Origin: Chloroflexota bacterium
Lineage (GTDB): Bacteria; Chloroflexota; Chloroflexia; Thermomicrobiales; JADLAZ01
NCBI GenBank assembly: GCA_020849725.1
Contig: JADLAZ010000171.1
Location: 1 to 12,823, forward strand
Length of the DNA stretch: 12,823 nt
Reading direction: 5' to 3'
Below, piece by piece: positions 5,395-12,823 of this stretch; the first letter of the stretch is position 1, and every line of letters begins with the position of its first letter. The position numbers and the translations under genes were made by a program. The notes beneath the pieces were generated by a model. That model was not told the DNA's origin. It saw only the letters and a list, made by a program, of their open reading frames with translations, and made no database searches.

Positions 5395-7416
5395 GTGGCG
5401 AAGGAGTTTCTGGCCCGCGTGCGCGGTCGTGCCGGCTTGATCGTCCTGTCGGTGGTGCTGGTCGTCGGCTTGCTCGCTGGTCTGGCGGTGCTGCCGCGTG
5501 GCAGCGCGGCCCAGGAGCCGGGCAAGCCGGGCAAGCCGGGCGGCGCTGGCCAGGGTGCGACCGTGCCGGTGCAGGTGGTCGCGGTGCAACCCGGCGCGCT
5601 GCAGCAGCGGACGACGCTGACGGGCGAGTTCCAGTCTCAGGACAAGCTGCAGGTTGTCTCGCGCATCTCGGCGCGCATCCTCAAACTGCCGGTCGAGATC
5701 GGGCAGTCGGTCAAGGCCGGCGACACGCTGGCCGAGCTCGACCACGTCCAGCTTGACGCGGCCGTCGGGCAGGCGCAGGCGCAGCTCGCCTCGGCCAAAG
5801 CCAACCTGAAGAAGGTTCAGGATGGCGCCCGCCCGGAGGACGTGGCTGCCGCGCAGGCCGCCGCCCGGCAGGCGTCGGAGTCGCTGGCCAACGCCCAGGT
5901 CAATGCCGGCGCGGTTCGGTCGCAGGATCTGGCCAGCGCCCAGGCCGCGGTAGAGGCGGCCGAGGCACGGCTACGCCAGGTGACGCAGGGGCCGACCGCG
6001 GCCGAGATCGCCAACGCCGAGGCGGCGCTGCGCGGCGCCCAGGCACGCTACCAGGCGGTCATCAACGGCCCACGCTCGCAGGATATCGAGATCGCCGCCC
6101 AGGCGCTCAGCAGCCAGAAGGACAACCGCACCCGCTTGCAGAGCCAGTACTCCAATCTCAAGGAGCAGGCGCGCATCAACGTCGAGCTGGCCAGCAGCAG
6201 CATGCGCTCGGCTCAGGCGAGCTTCGGCGCGGCCAAGCTGATCTACGACGAGGCGGTGCGCACCGGTAAGGACCCCAATATCTCCGCCGATGCCTGTCCC
6301 CGGCAGGCGAATGGCCGGCGCACGAACTGCAACGACCTGACCGACACGAAGCTGCGCCAGTACAAGGCCGCCTTCGAGTCGGCCGAGCAGGCGCTGCGCC
6401 AGGCGGAGGAGCTCGTCCAGGCACGTCAGTTGTCCTATGAGGACGCGAAGCAGCAGGAGATCGTCGGGTTGCAGCAGGCCGACACCGCCATTCAAACCGC
6501 GGAGGCGCAACTCGACAAGCTGCGCGCCGGCTCGACCAGCGAGGACCTCGACGCCGCCCGTGCGACGGTCGACCAGGCGCAGGCGGCGCTCGACCGCCTG
6601 CAGCAGCCGGCGCGGCAGGCTGACATCGACGCTGCTCAGGCCGCCGTGCAACAGGCCCGGGCTGGCCTCGGCCGCACCCAGGCCGCACCAACCACCGTCG
6701 GCCAGGCCCAGGCGCAGGTTGAGCAGCAGCAGGCATTGGCGCAGAAGGCTGCCAACCCCTTCCTGCCCAGCGACCTGGAGGTCGCCCAGGCCCAGGTGCA
6801 GGTCGCCGAGGCCGGCGTCAAGTCGGCCGAGGCCAACCTGCGCGACGCGACGCTGGTGGCGCCCTTCGCCGGCGTCGTCTCGGCCAAGAACGTCAGCGAG
6901 GGTGCGCTGGCCGCGCCCGGCACTGTGCTGCTCGAACTGGTCAGCAGCGACGTGCGCGGCGTGTTCACGATCGAGGAGGCCCAGGTCGGCCAGGTCAAGC
7001 TCGGTCAGCCGGCGACGCTGTCGACGACCGCCTTCCCCGGTGAGAAGTTCCCCGGCACGGTCAGTGTCATCAATCCCACCGCCAATACCACCACCCGCAG
7101 CTTTGGCCTGAAGATCACGCCGCAAGACCCGCAGGCCCGGTTGAAGTCGGGTATGTTCGCCCAGGCCGAACTGGTGGTGGCCGAGCGCACCAATGCCCTG
7201 CTCGTGCCGGAGAATGCCGTGCTGACCCGCGACGGCAAGACGATCGTCATCGTCGTCGTCGACGGCAAGGCCCAGCGCCGCGAGGTCGTCACCGGCATCC
7301 GTGCCGACGGCAAGATCGAGATCGGTCGTGGCCTCCAGGCCGGCGACCAGGTTGTCGTCGTCGGTCAGAACCTGCTCAATGATGGTGACGCGGTCACTGT
7401 CAGCACGCGCCCCTAG
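5395..7416 (+). CDS. RND-type membrane-fusion (adaptor) protein with extended coiled coil
   Basis: A 673-residue periplasmic-adaptor-like (HlyD/AcrA family) protein, partner of the RND pump that follows. GTG 5395 is chosen because GGGAGGT lies 7 nt upstream; an in-frame TTG at 5311 has no such site. Residues 13-33 form a membrane helix, followed by a PGKPGKPGG linker. Next come a lipoyl/biotinyl half-domain (about 68-115, with VEIGQSVKAGDTLAELD), a very long Ala/Gln-rich helical region (about 118-485), the second lipoyl half (ATLVAPFAGVVSAKNVSEG), a beta-barrel and a membrane-proximal domain ending in GLQAGDQVVVVGQNLL. The family usually has 350-450 residues; the excess is all in the helical part. 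That part repeats every 26-28 residues, with turn residues G144, G172, G199, G225 before and G379, P405, P432 after a central loop containing Cys301 and Cys312. Confidence 0.9.
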   Translation: MAKEFLARVRGRAGLIVLSVVLVVGLLAGLAVLPRGSAAQEPGKPGKPGGAGQGATVPVQVVAVQPGALQQRTTLTGEFQSQDKLQVVSRISARILKLPVEIGQSVKAGDTLAELDHVQLDAAVGQAQAQLASAKANLKKVQDGARPEDVAAAQAAARQASESLANAQVNAGAVRSQDLASAQAAVEAAEARLRQVTQGPTAAEIANAEAALRGAQARYQAVINGPRSQDIEIAAQALSSQKDNRTRLQSQYSNLKEQARINVELASSSMRSAQASFGAAKLIYDEAVRTGKDPNISADACPRQANGRRTNCNDLTDTKLRQYKAAFESAEQALRQAEELVQARQLSYEDAKQQEIVGLQQADTAIQTAEAQLDKLRAGSTSEDLDAARATVDQAQAALDRLQQPARQADIDAAQAAVQQARAGLGRTQAAPTTVGQAQAQVEQQQALAQKAANPFLPSDLEVAQAQVQVAEAGVKSAEANLRDATLVAPFAGVVSAKNVSEGALAAPGTVLLELVSSDVRGVFTIEEAQVGQVKLGQPATLSTTAFPGEKFPGTVSVINPTANTTTRSFGLKITPQDPQARLKSGMFAQAELVVAERTNALLVPENAVLTRDGKTIVIVVVDGKAQRREVVTGIRADGKIEIGRGLQAGDQVVVVGQNLLNDGDAVTVSTRP

Positions 7417-7441
7417 CCGCTTCCCCGACCCGCCCCGCCAG

Positions 7442-7477
7442 CGGGTGGCGTGCGCCCACTGGGCGCCCCGCCACCCG
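7442..7477 (+). terminator. Hairpin between adaptor and pump genes, possible attenuator
   Basis: CGGGTGGCG (7442-7450) pairs with CGCCACCCG (7469-7477), and the inner GCGCCC (7452-7457) pairs with GGGCGC (7461-7466) around a 3-nt loop. One base against two is left unpaired between them. No T run follows. Because the pump gene has no obvious promoter of its own in the 165-nt gap, this hairpin may lower pump expression relative to the adaptor or protect the upstream message. Confidence 0.45.
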
Positions 7478-7581
7478 GACCGGGGGCTCCCCCACGCCAC
7501 GCCGCTCGCTCCAATCTGCCTTGACAGCGCCGGCCTGGCACCCCGGTCGGGCGTGCCGTCCCCGCGAAAGGACTGACGCAC

Positions 7582-10500
7582 ATGGGCCTCACCCGCATCG
7601 CCATCAACCGGCCGCTGTTCATTCTGATGGTCATCCTGGCGATGGTCATCATGGGCGCCATCTCTTACACGCGGCTCAACGTCGAGCTGTTCCCGAATAT
7701 CAACAATCCGGTCATCACCGTTATCACCGGCTACCCCGGCGCTGCGCCGGAGGATGTCGAGCGACTGGTGACCAAGCCGATCGAGGACGCTGTCTCGGGC
7801 ATCGCCAACGTCGACGTCGTTAGCTCGTCGTCGACCGAGGGCCGCTCGATGGTGATGATCACCTTCACCGACAAGGCGAACACGGATATCGCCGCCACCG
7901 ACGTCGAGCGGCGCGTCAGCAGCATTCGCGCCGCTCTGCCGGCCGACGTCACCTCGCCGTCGGTGCTGAAGCTGGACGTCAACCAGCAGGCGATCCAGGT
8001 GATTTCGCTGGCCGGTGCCCGGCCGCTCGACCAGCTCTTTCAGTTCGGCAAGGACGTCGTCAAGCCGCGGCTGGAGGCGGCTGACGGTGTCGGCTCGGTG
8101 ACGCTTTCTGGCGGACTGGAGCGCGAGCTGAAGGTCAAGGTCGACCCGGAGCGACTGCGCTCGTACGGGCTGTCGCTCGACCAGATTCAGGCAGCACTGG
8201 CGAGGGAGAACCTGAGTCTGCCCGGTGGCTCCATCGACCGTGGGTCGCTGCAGGTCAACGTCCGGCTGGCGGGCCTGTACCAAAGCCCGGACGAGTTGCG
8301 GTCGTTGATTATCAGCCAGGGGCCGAGTGGCACAGTCCTGCTGCGCGATGTCGCCGCCATCGAGGACGGCTTCAAGCGCGTGTCGACGATCACCCGCCTC
8401 AACGGCGAGAATACCGTCACCTTCAGCGTCATCAAGCAGGCGTCGGCCAATGAGGTCCGCACCGCCGACGCTGTGCGCGCCGAGGTCAAGAAGCTGCAGG
8501 CGTCGCTGCCACCGGGGGTGACGCTGACGGTCATCTCCGACCAGTCGCTCTTCACCCGCACCTCGATCAACAGCGTCAACACGACGCTGCTGGAGGCGGT
8601 AGCGCTGACCGGTCTGGTGCTGCTGCTCTTCCTGCACACGCTGCGCAGCACCATCATCGTGCTGTTCGCCATCCCGACGTCGCTGATCAGTACCTTCTTC
8701 GTCATGAACCTGCTCGGCTTCTCGCTGAACATCATGAGCACACTGGCGCTGGTGCTGGTGGTAGGGGTGCTGGTCGACGACAGCATCGTCGTGCTGGAGA
8801 ACATCGTCCGGCATCTGGAACTGGGCGAGACTCCCTGGACGGCAGCCCTGAAAGGCCGCAGCGAGATTGGCCTGGCGGCCATCGCCATCACACTCGTCGA
8901 TGTGGTGATCTTCGCACCGATCTCGTTCCTGACCGGCACGACCGGCGGCTTCTTTCGCCAGTTCGGCCTGGTCATCGTCATCTCGGTGCTGATCTCACTG
9001 TTCGTCTCGTTCACGCTCACACCGATGCTCGCCTCGCGCTGGTTGAAGGCCGAGAATGTCGAGGTGCATGGCCACGGGCCGTGGGCCTGGTTCGTGCGCC
9101 AGTGGGAGGCCGGCTTCGAGACGCTCAAGCGCGGCTACCGGCGTCTGCTTGGCTGGGCGCTCAAGTGGCGCTTCATCCCGCCGGCGGTCGCCCTCGCCAG
9201 CCTGGCATTTGCCTTTGCCATGGTGCCGATGGGCTGGATCAAGGGCGAGTTTGTCCCGCAGTTCGACAACGGCCTGTTCCTGATCTTCGCCGAACTGCCG
9301 CCCGGCTCGTCACTGGCGGCCACTGATGAGGTCATGCGTCAGATCGACGAGCGCCTGGCGCCGGTGCCCGAGGTTCAGTACACGCTCAGCACTTCCGGCA
9401 TTGGCGCGGCGGTGGCCGGTGGCGTCACGTCCGGCAGCAGCCGCTTCGGTCGCACGGTGGTTGTGCTTGAAGATGCCAAGGTGCGCCAGGCGCACGGGCT
9501 GCGCAACCAATTCGCTGTGATCGAGGACGTCAATCAACGCCTCCAGGATATTCCGGGCGCCTCGCAGGTCCGCGTCCAGACGTCCGGCGCGGGCGGACCG
9601 GGGCAGCCTATCCAGGTGCGCGTCACCGGCGACGATCTGGCGGTGGTCAATCAGCTTGCCGCGCAGGTCGAGGAGATCGTTAAGACCACGCCCGGCGCGA
9701 CCGGCGTGACCAACAGCGGCGTCGCCGGCAATCCGGAGGTGCGGCTGGTCGTCGACCGACAGAAGGCGGCCGATTTCGGCATCAACGCCCAGCAGATCGG
9801 CCTGGCGCTGCGCACCATCGTCGAGGGCACCGTCGTCTCCAAGCTGCGCCCGACCGGCGTCGACGAGATCGACATTCGCCTGATCGCCAGCGATGCTGCC
9901 CGCTCCTCAGTCGAGTCGGTCGCGGAGATGCCGATCACGATCATGCGCAACGGCCAGCTGGTCCAGGTGAAGTTGGGCCAGGTGGTAAAGGTCGAAGCCG
10001 TCGCCGGCGCCACCTCGCTCGACCGGCGCAACCGCCAGCGCATCGTGACGATCGGTGCCGGCCTGGAGGGCACGACGCCGCTCAACGTCGTGAGCGGGCC
10101 GATCAACGCGAAGATCGCGCAGTTGCGGGCCAGCGGCGCCGTCCCGACCGGCTACGCTGTCCAGGTCGGCGGCCAGGCCCAGGAGCAGGCCGAGGCATTC
10201 GGGCAACTGTTCCTGGCGATGGGCCTGTCGATCGTGCTGATGTACATGCTGCTGGTCGCGCTGTACGAGAGCTTGATCCTGCCGCTGGCGACGATGTTCG
10301 CGCTGCCAGTGGCTGTCGTCGGCGCTTTCGTGGCGCTGGCAGTGACCGGCAACACGCTCAACTTGCTGGTCATGATCGGACTGATCGTGCTGATGGGCCT
10401 GGTCGGCAAGAACGGTATCTTGCTGGTCGACTACACCAACACACTGCGCGGGCGGGGTCTGTCGCGCACCGAGGCGCTGCTGGAGGCCGGGCCTACCCGG

Positions 10501-10833
10501 TTGCGCCCGATCCTGATGACGAGCCTGGCCCTGATCGTCGGGCTGCTGCCGCTGGCGGCCAAGATCCACGAAGGCTCGGAGATCTGGTCCGGCATCGGCG
10601 TCGCCATCATCGGCGGCATGATCAGCTCGACGCTGCTGTCGCTGGTCGTCGTGCCGACGATGTACACCTACTTCGATGACCTCCAGATGCTCACCCGGCG
10701 GCTGGCCGCGTGGCGGCCGCTGCGCCGCCGCGCGCCGGTCGTTGCCCCGGCGCCACGCCCAGCGGCACAGGCGGACCGGCCGGCGCACGTGTCGGTGGGA
10801 AGCCCGGCCGGTCAGGCGCCCACCGCCGACTGA
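7582..10833 (+). CDS. RND efflux transporter, HAE1/AcrB-like permease
   Basis: A 1083-residue proton-driven exporter of the resistance-nodulation-division superfamily, slightly longer than the usual 1020-1050. GAAAGGA lies 9 nt before the ATG. It starts with the typical MGLTRIAINRPLFILMVILAM first helix, followed by a large porter domain and a helix bundle from about 335. The proton-relay pair Asp399-Asp400 is in VGVLVDDSIVVLENI (matching AcrB D407/D408), and Lys943 in GLVGKNGILLVDY matches K940. The second half repeats the layout, with helix 7 at about 534-552 and the last helices ending near 1030. A Pro/Ala-rich cytoplasmic tail of about 45 residues closes it. It is transcribed after its adaptor. 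Hydrophobic or amphiphilic substrates are usual for this branch; the actual one cannot be read from sequence. SwrC of Bacillus is a precedent for such pumps in single-membrane bacteria. Confidence 0.95.
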   Translation: MGLTRIAINRPLFILMVILAMVIMGAISYTRLNVELFPNINNPVITVITGYPGAAPEDVERLVTKPIEDAVSGIANVDVVSSSSTEGRSMVMITFTDKANTDIAATDVERRVSSIRAALPADVTSPSVLKLDVNQQAIQVISLAGARPLDQLFQFGKDVVKPRLEAADGVGSVTLSGGLERELKVKVDPERLRSYGLSLDQIQAALARENLSLPGGSIDRGSLQVNVRLAGLYQSPDELRSLIISQGPSGTVLLRDVAAIEDGFKRVSTITRLNGENTVTFSVIKQASANEVRTADAVRAEVKKLQASLPPGVTLTVISDQSLFTRTSINSVNTTLLEAVALTGLVLLLFLHTLRSTIIVLFAIPTSLISTFFVMNLLGFSLNIMSTLALVLVVGVLVDDSIVVLENIVRHLELGETPWTAALKGRSEIGLAAIAITLVDVVIFAPISFLTGTTGGFFRQFGLVIVISVLISLFVSFTLTPMLASRWLKAENVEVHGHGPWAWFVRQWEAGFETLKRGYRRLLGWALKWRFIPPAVALASLAFAFAMVPMGWIKGEFVPQFDNGLFLIFAELPPGSSLAATDEVMRQIDERLAPVPEVQYTLSTSGIGAAVAGGVTSGSSRFGRTVVVLEDAKVRQAHGLRNQFAVIEDVNQRLQDIPGASQVRVQTSGAGGPGQPIQVRVTGDDLAVVNQLAAQVEEIVKTTPGATGVTNSGVAGNPEVRLVVDRQKAADFGINAQQIGLALRTIVEGTVVSKLRPTGVDEIDIRLIASDAARSSVESVAEMPITIMRNGQLVQVKLGQVVKVEAVAGATSLDRRNRQRIVTIGAGLEGTTPLNVVSGPINAKIAQLRASGAVPTGYAVQVGGQAQEQAEAFGQLFLAMGLSIVLMYMLLVALYESLILPLATMFALPVAVVGAFVALAVTGNTLNLLVMIGLIVLMGLVGKNGILLVDYTNTLRGRGLSRTEALLEAGPTRLRPILMTSLALIVGLLPLAAKIHEGSEIWSGIGVAIIGGMISSTLLSLVVVPTMYTYFDDLQMLTRRLAAWRPLRRRAPVVAPAPRPAAQADRPAHVSVGSPAGQAPTAD

Positions 10834-10838
10834 TAGCG

Positions 10839-10908
10839 CGTCAGCCAGGATGCAGCCGACCGGTGGTCTGAAACCACTGGCCGGCTGCACTGGCAGATGT
10901 GCCTGACG
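10839..10908 (+). terminator. Large nested inverted repeat after the efflux operon
   Basis: Sixteen bases at 10852-10867 pair with 10873-10888 around a 5-nt loop, with one A-C mismatch and one G-T wobble. Outside this, GCCAG (10844-10848) pairs with CTGGC (10890-10894), and CGTCAG (10839-10844) can pair with CTGACG (10903-10908) with a bulge on the right; the two outer stems share one base. It begins 6 nt after the pump stop codon. No T run follows, but position and strength suggest the operon's transcript end. Confidence 0.65.
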
Positions 10909-11247
10909 AGGTTGGCCCGGCCCACTCCGGCTCACCACCGCCTACACGGTGGACGGCATGGCCGGCGTCTGTCGCCGCGCGCGTGAGCAGCGTGCGCCGG
11001 TCTCGCGCGGTGACGAGGAGGTGAGCCGCGTCCGTGCCCCCGACCGGCCGGCTCCGGGCGCCTCGTCAGAGGACCATGCAGCACAGCGCTGGCACTGGTT
11101 CCGCGCGCAACGGCGGCAGCGTGTCAGCCGGTCCCAAGAAAGGGATGCTTCGGTTGCCCCGTGCAGCCGGCCGATGGCAGGCCGTGGGACCATCCGGTAG
11201 TCTTGCGATGGCTGCCCAGTCGGTGGCCTGGAGTCATGGAGGCAGGC
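10909..11247 (+). other. Long leader of the ABC exporter gene, no gene seen
   Basis: No reading frame here has a convincing start and product on either strand. I see no strong -35/-10 pair; TAGTCT at 11198-11203 is a weak -10 candidate. The main content is the nested pairing at 11011-11134. The stretch is therefore either leader RNA or spacer. Confidence 0.45.
11011..11134 (+). ncRNA. Candidate structured leader RNA upstream of the ABC exporter
   Basis: TGACGAGG (11011-11018) pairs perfectly with CCTCGTCA (11061-11068), enclosing GAGCCG (11023-11028) with CGGCTC (11049-11054). A second domain pairs GGACC (11071-11075) with GGTCC (11130-11134), CTGGCAC (11089-11095) with GTGTCAG (11121-11127, one wobble), and CCGC with GCGG inside. 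The arms are properly nested. It matches no riboswitch class I can recognise, and GC-rich DNA yields such pairs by chance, so the call is weak. Confidence 0.22.
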
Positions 11248-12823
11248 GTGGGCTTCATCATGGATGGCCTTGATAAGGAGGGCTACGATCGCGAGTACAG
11301 CGATCGCGTTCTCCTGCGGCGCATCATCGGCTACTTCCGGCCTCACACGCGCCTGATGGCGCTGGTGGGCGTGCTGGTCGCGGCAACGTCGCTGCTGGAG
11401 ACGGCCGTGCCGATCGTCGTCTCACGCGGCGTCGATCAGATGGCGCGCGACGCCTCGCCGTCACTGCTGCTCGGGCTGGCCGGCGCCGTCGGTCTGCTCG
11501 GCATCGCCGGCTGGGCCAGCAACTACGTCCGTCAGCGGCTGACCTCGCGCACGGTCGGCGATGTCGTGCTGGCGCTGCGCAACGATGCGTTCGGTGCGGT
11601 CATGCAGCGCGACCTGTCCTTCTTCGACACATTCGCCTCTGGCAAGATCGTCAGCCGCGTCACGTCCGACACCCAGGACTTCGCCACGGTCGTCACACTG
11701 ACGATGGACCTGCTCAGCCAGGTGCTGCTGGTGGGTACGATTGGCGCCGTGCTGTTCGTCATCAACCCGATGCTGGCGCTGATGACGATTGCCATCGCCC
11801 CGGTGATCATCGGCGTGGCGCTGCTGTTCCGGCGCGTTGCCCGCCAGACGACGCAGCAGTCGCAGCGCGCCACCGCCAGCGTCAACGCCACCATCCAGGA
11901 GTCGATCGCCGGCATCCGGGTGGCCAAGGCATTCCGCCAGGAAGCGGCCATCTACGAGGATTTCAGCGTCACCAATCGCCAGGTCTACCGCATCAACCTG
12001 CGCACCGGCTTCACCTTCACCAGCATCTTCCCCATCCTCAATGCCGTCGCCGGCATCACCACTGCCGTCATCCTCTACTTCGGCGGGCTGGCGGCGCTCG
12101 GCGGCCAGGTGTCGCCGGGCGGCTGGTACCTGTTCCTGCAAAGCCTGATCCTGTTCTACTTCCCGCTCACCAGCATCGCCTCCTTCTGGAGCCAGTTCCA
12201 GCAGGGGTTGTCGGCCAGCGAGCGGGTATTCGCGCTCATCGACGCCGAGCCGCGCGTCGTCCAGACCGCTGCCGAGCCAGTGCCGCACCTGGCCGGGCGG
12301 ATCGAGTTCCGCGGCGTCCGGTTCGCCTACCAGGAACCGGAGATCGTGCTGCCCGACTTCTCGCTGGTCATTCCGGCCGGGCAGCGGCTGGCCGTCGTCG
12401 GCCACACCGGCGCCGGCAAATCAAGCCTGGTGCGGCTGATCGCGCGCTTCTACGAGTTCCAGCGCGGCGACTTGCTGATCGACGATCGCGACATCCGCCG
12501 GCTCGATCTGGCCGACTACCGCCGCCGACTGGGGCTGGTGCCGCAGGTTCCCTTCCTATTCAGCGGCACCGTGGCGACCAACATTCAATACGGCCGGCCC
12601 GAGGCCACCCCGGACGAGATAGACGCGGCGGCGCGGCGCATCGGCGATGGCGCCTGGATCGACGATCTCCCTGAGGGACTGTCGACTGTGGTTGGTGAGC
12701 GTGGCGCGCGACTGTCGCTCGGGCAGCGGCAACTGGTGGCGCTGGCGCGCGTCCTGCTGCGCGACCCGGCCATCCTGATCCTGGACGAGGCGACGGCCAG
12801 CGTTGACCCGCTGACCGAGGCGC
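11248..12823 (+). CDS. ABC exporter half-transporter (MsbA/BmrA-like), 3' end outside window
   Basis: The 525 visible residues contain a six-helix type IV exporter membrane domain and most of its nucleotide-binding domain. GTG 11248 is preferred because GGAGG lies 5 nt upstream; ATG 11260 in the same frame is too far from it and ATG 11236 overlaps it. After MGFIMDGLDKEGYDREYSDR come helices from about residue 40, and the coupling-helix region SFFDTFASGKIVSRVTSDT. The ATPase part has Walker A GHTGAGKS (385-392, Lys391), Q-loop Gln433 in VPQVPFLFSG, signature LSLGQRQ (489-495) and Walker B ILILDEATASVD (Asp513, Glu514). The signature has Leu where LSGGQ has its first Gly. The catalytic Glu is present, so this half can hydrolyse ATP. 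The H-loop lies beyond the edge. Such genes often occur as pairs forming heterodimers; a partner could follow. Lipids, drugs or peptides are possible substrates. Confidence 0.95.
   Translation, partial: MGFIMDGLDKEGYDREYSDRVLLRRIIGYFRPHTRLMALVGVLVAATSLLETAVPIVVSRGVDQMARDASPSLLLGLAGAVGLLGIAGWASNYVRQRLTSRTVGDVVLALRNDAFGAVMQRDLSFFDTFASGKIVSRVTSDTQDFATVVTLTMDLLSQVLLVGTIGAVLFVINPMLALMTIAIAPVIIGVALLFRRVARQTTQQSQRATASVNATIQESIAGIRVAKAFRQEAAIYEDFSVTNRQVYRINLRTGFTFTSIFPILNAVAGITTAVILYFGGLAALGGQVSPGGWYLFLQSLILFYFPLTSIASFWSQFQQGLSASERVFALIDAEPRVVQTAAEPVPHLAGRIEFRGVRFAYQEPEIVLPDFSLVIPAGQRLAVVGHTGAGKSSLVRLIARFYEFQRGDLLIDDRDIRRLDLADYRRRLGLVPQVPFLFSGTVATNIQYGRPEATPDEIDAAARRIGDGAWIDDLPEGLSTVVGERGARLSLGQRQLVALARVLLRDPAILILDEATASVDPLTEA

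Noticed and set aside
5520..5550. Short tandem repeat (9-nt units) in the adaptor gene
   Set aside because: It encodes the PGKPGKPGG linker after the membrane helix, a common flexible segment, with only about two and a half units.
4039..5745. A 568-residue open frame on the minus strand spanning the 4924-5394 gap
   Set aside because: It overlaps two real plus-strand genes and a strong plus-strand promoter and resembles no protein family. The gap part alone has no supported start.
5971..8814. A 947-residue open frame opposite the adaptor and pump genes
   Set aside because: Low-complexity His/Arg/Gln/Asp composition, runs across two real genes and their spacer, and has no family resemblance; a shadow of high-GC codon use.
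11091..11110. Possible T-box leader: TGGTTCCGCG resembles the T-box TGGNACCGCG
   Set aside because: One base differs in the core, no stem I features (specifier loop, AG bulge) are recognisable, and the downstream gene is an ABC exporter without an obvious amino-acid link.
1..12823. CRISPR arrays, tRNA or rRNA genes, insertion sequences, prophage genes
   Set aside because: Looked for by eye on both strands; no regularly spaced repeats, cloverleaf, rRNA-like stretch or transposase/integrase motif was found.

Overview
The window is GC-rich (roughly two thirds G+C by eye) and mixes GTG and ATG starts, each normally preceded by a good Shine-Dalgarno sequence. Protein style (Ala/Gly/Arg/Val rich), the Nudix and ABC exporter flavours and the gene mix resemble Chloroflexota, perhaps class Thermomicrobia (Sphaerobacter-like). 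That placement is an inference from sequence style, not from a marker gene or a search.

Positions 1-1480 form a small, decaying accessory patch. On the minus strand are the first codons of an unidentified gene (1-35), a perfect 13-bp hairpin (79-108), and an AbrB-type antitoxin (309-566) overlapping by 4 nt a PIN toxin gene (97-312) that has lost its C-terminal half. On the plus strand is a zinc-ribbon Nudix hydrolase gene with an in-frame TAG where a Tyr codon is expected (782-784). It is cut short and joined out of frame to the 3' end of an unrelated jelly-roll-like gene (1083-1436). Two adjacent hairpins close this patch.

Positions 1521-3600 hold an intact uvrB (nucleotide excision repair) behind an extended -10 promoter candidate. 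Positions 3847-4923 encode a membrane-anchored extracytoplasmic protein of unknown function.

Positions 4924-10908 are an efflux locus. A 471-bp non-coding stretch ends in a good sigma-70-type promoter (TTGACG, 17 nt, TAGTAT with an extended TG) with a CRP/FNR-like half-site pair just upstream and a 10-bp palindrome just downstream. It leads into a long membrane-fusion protein (5395-7416) with unusually extended repeats, a hairpin in the intergenic spacer, and an HAE1-type RND transporter (7582-10833). A strong branched inverted repeat follows the RND gene. No outer-membrane channel gene is present, as expected if the host has one membrane.

Positions 10909-12823 contain a long GC-rich leader with nested pairing potential and a MsbA/BmrA-like ABC exporter half-transporter that runs off the right edge just after Walker B. 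Two different export machines are therefore adjacent. I see no CRISPR array, tRNA, rRNA, transposase or clearly new multi-gene system. The points most worth a second look are the gene-remnant patch, the repeat-built adaptor protein with its cysteine pair, and the regulatory region in front of it.
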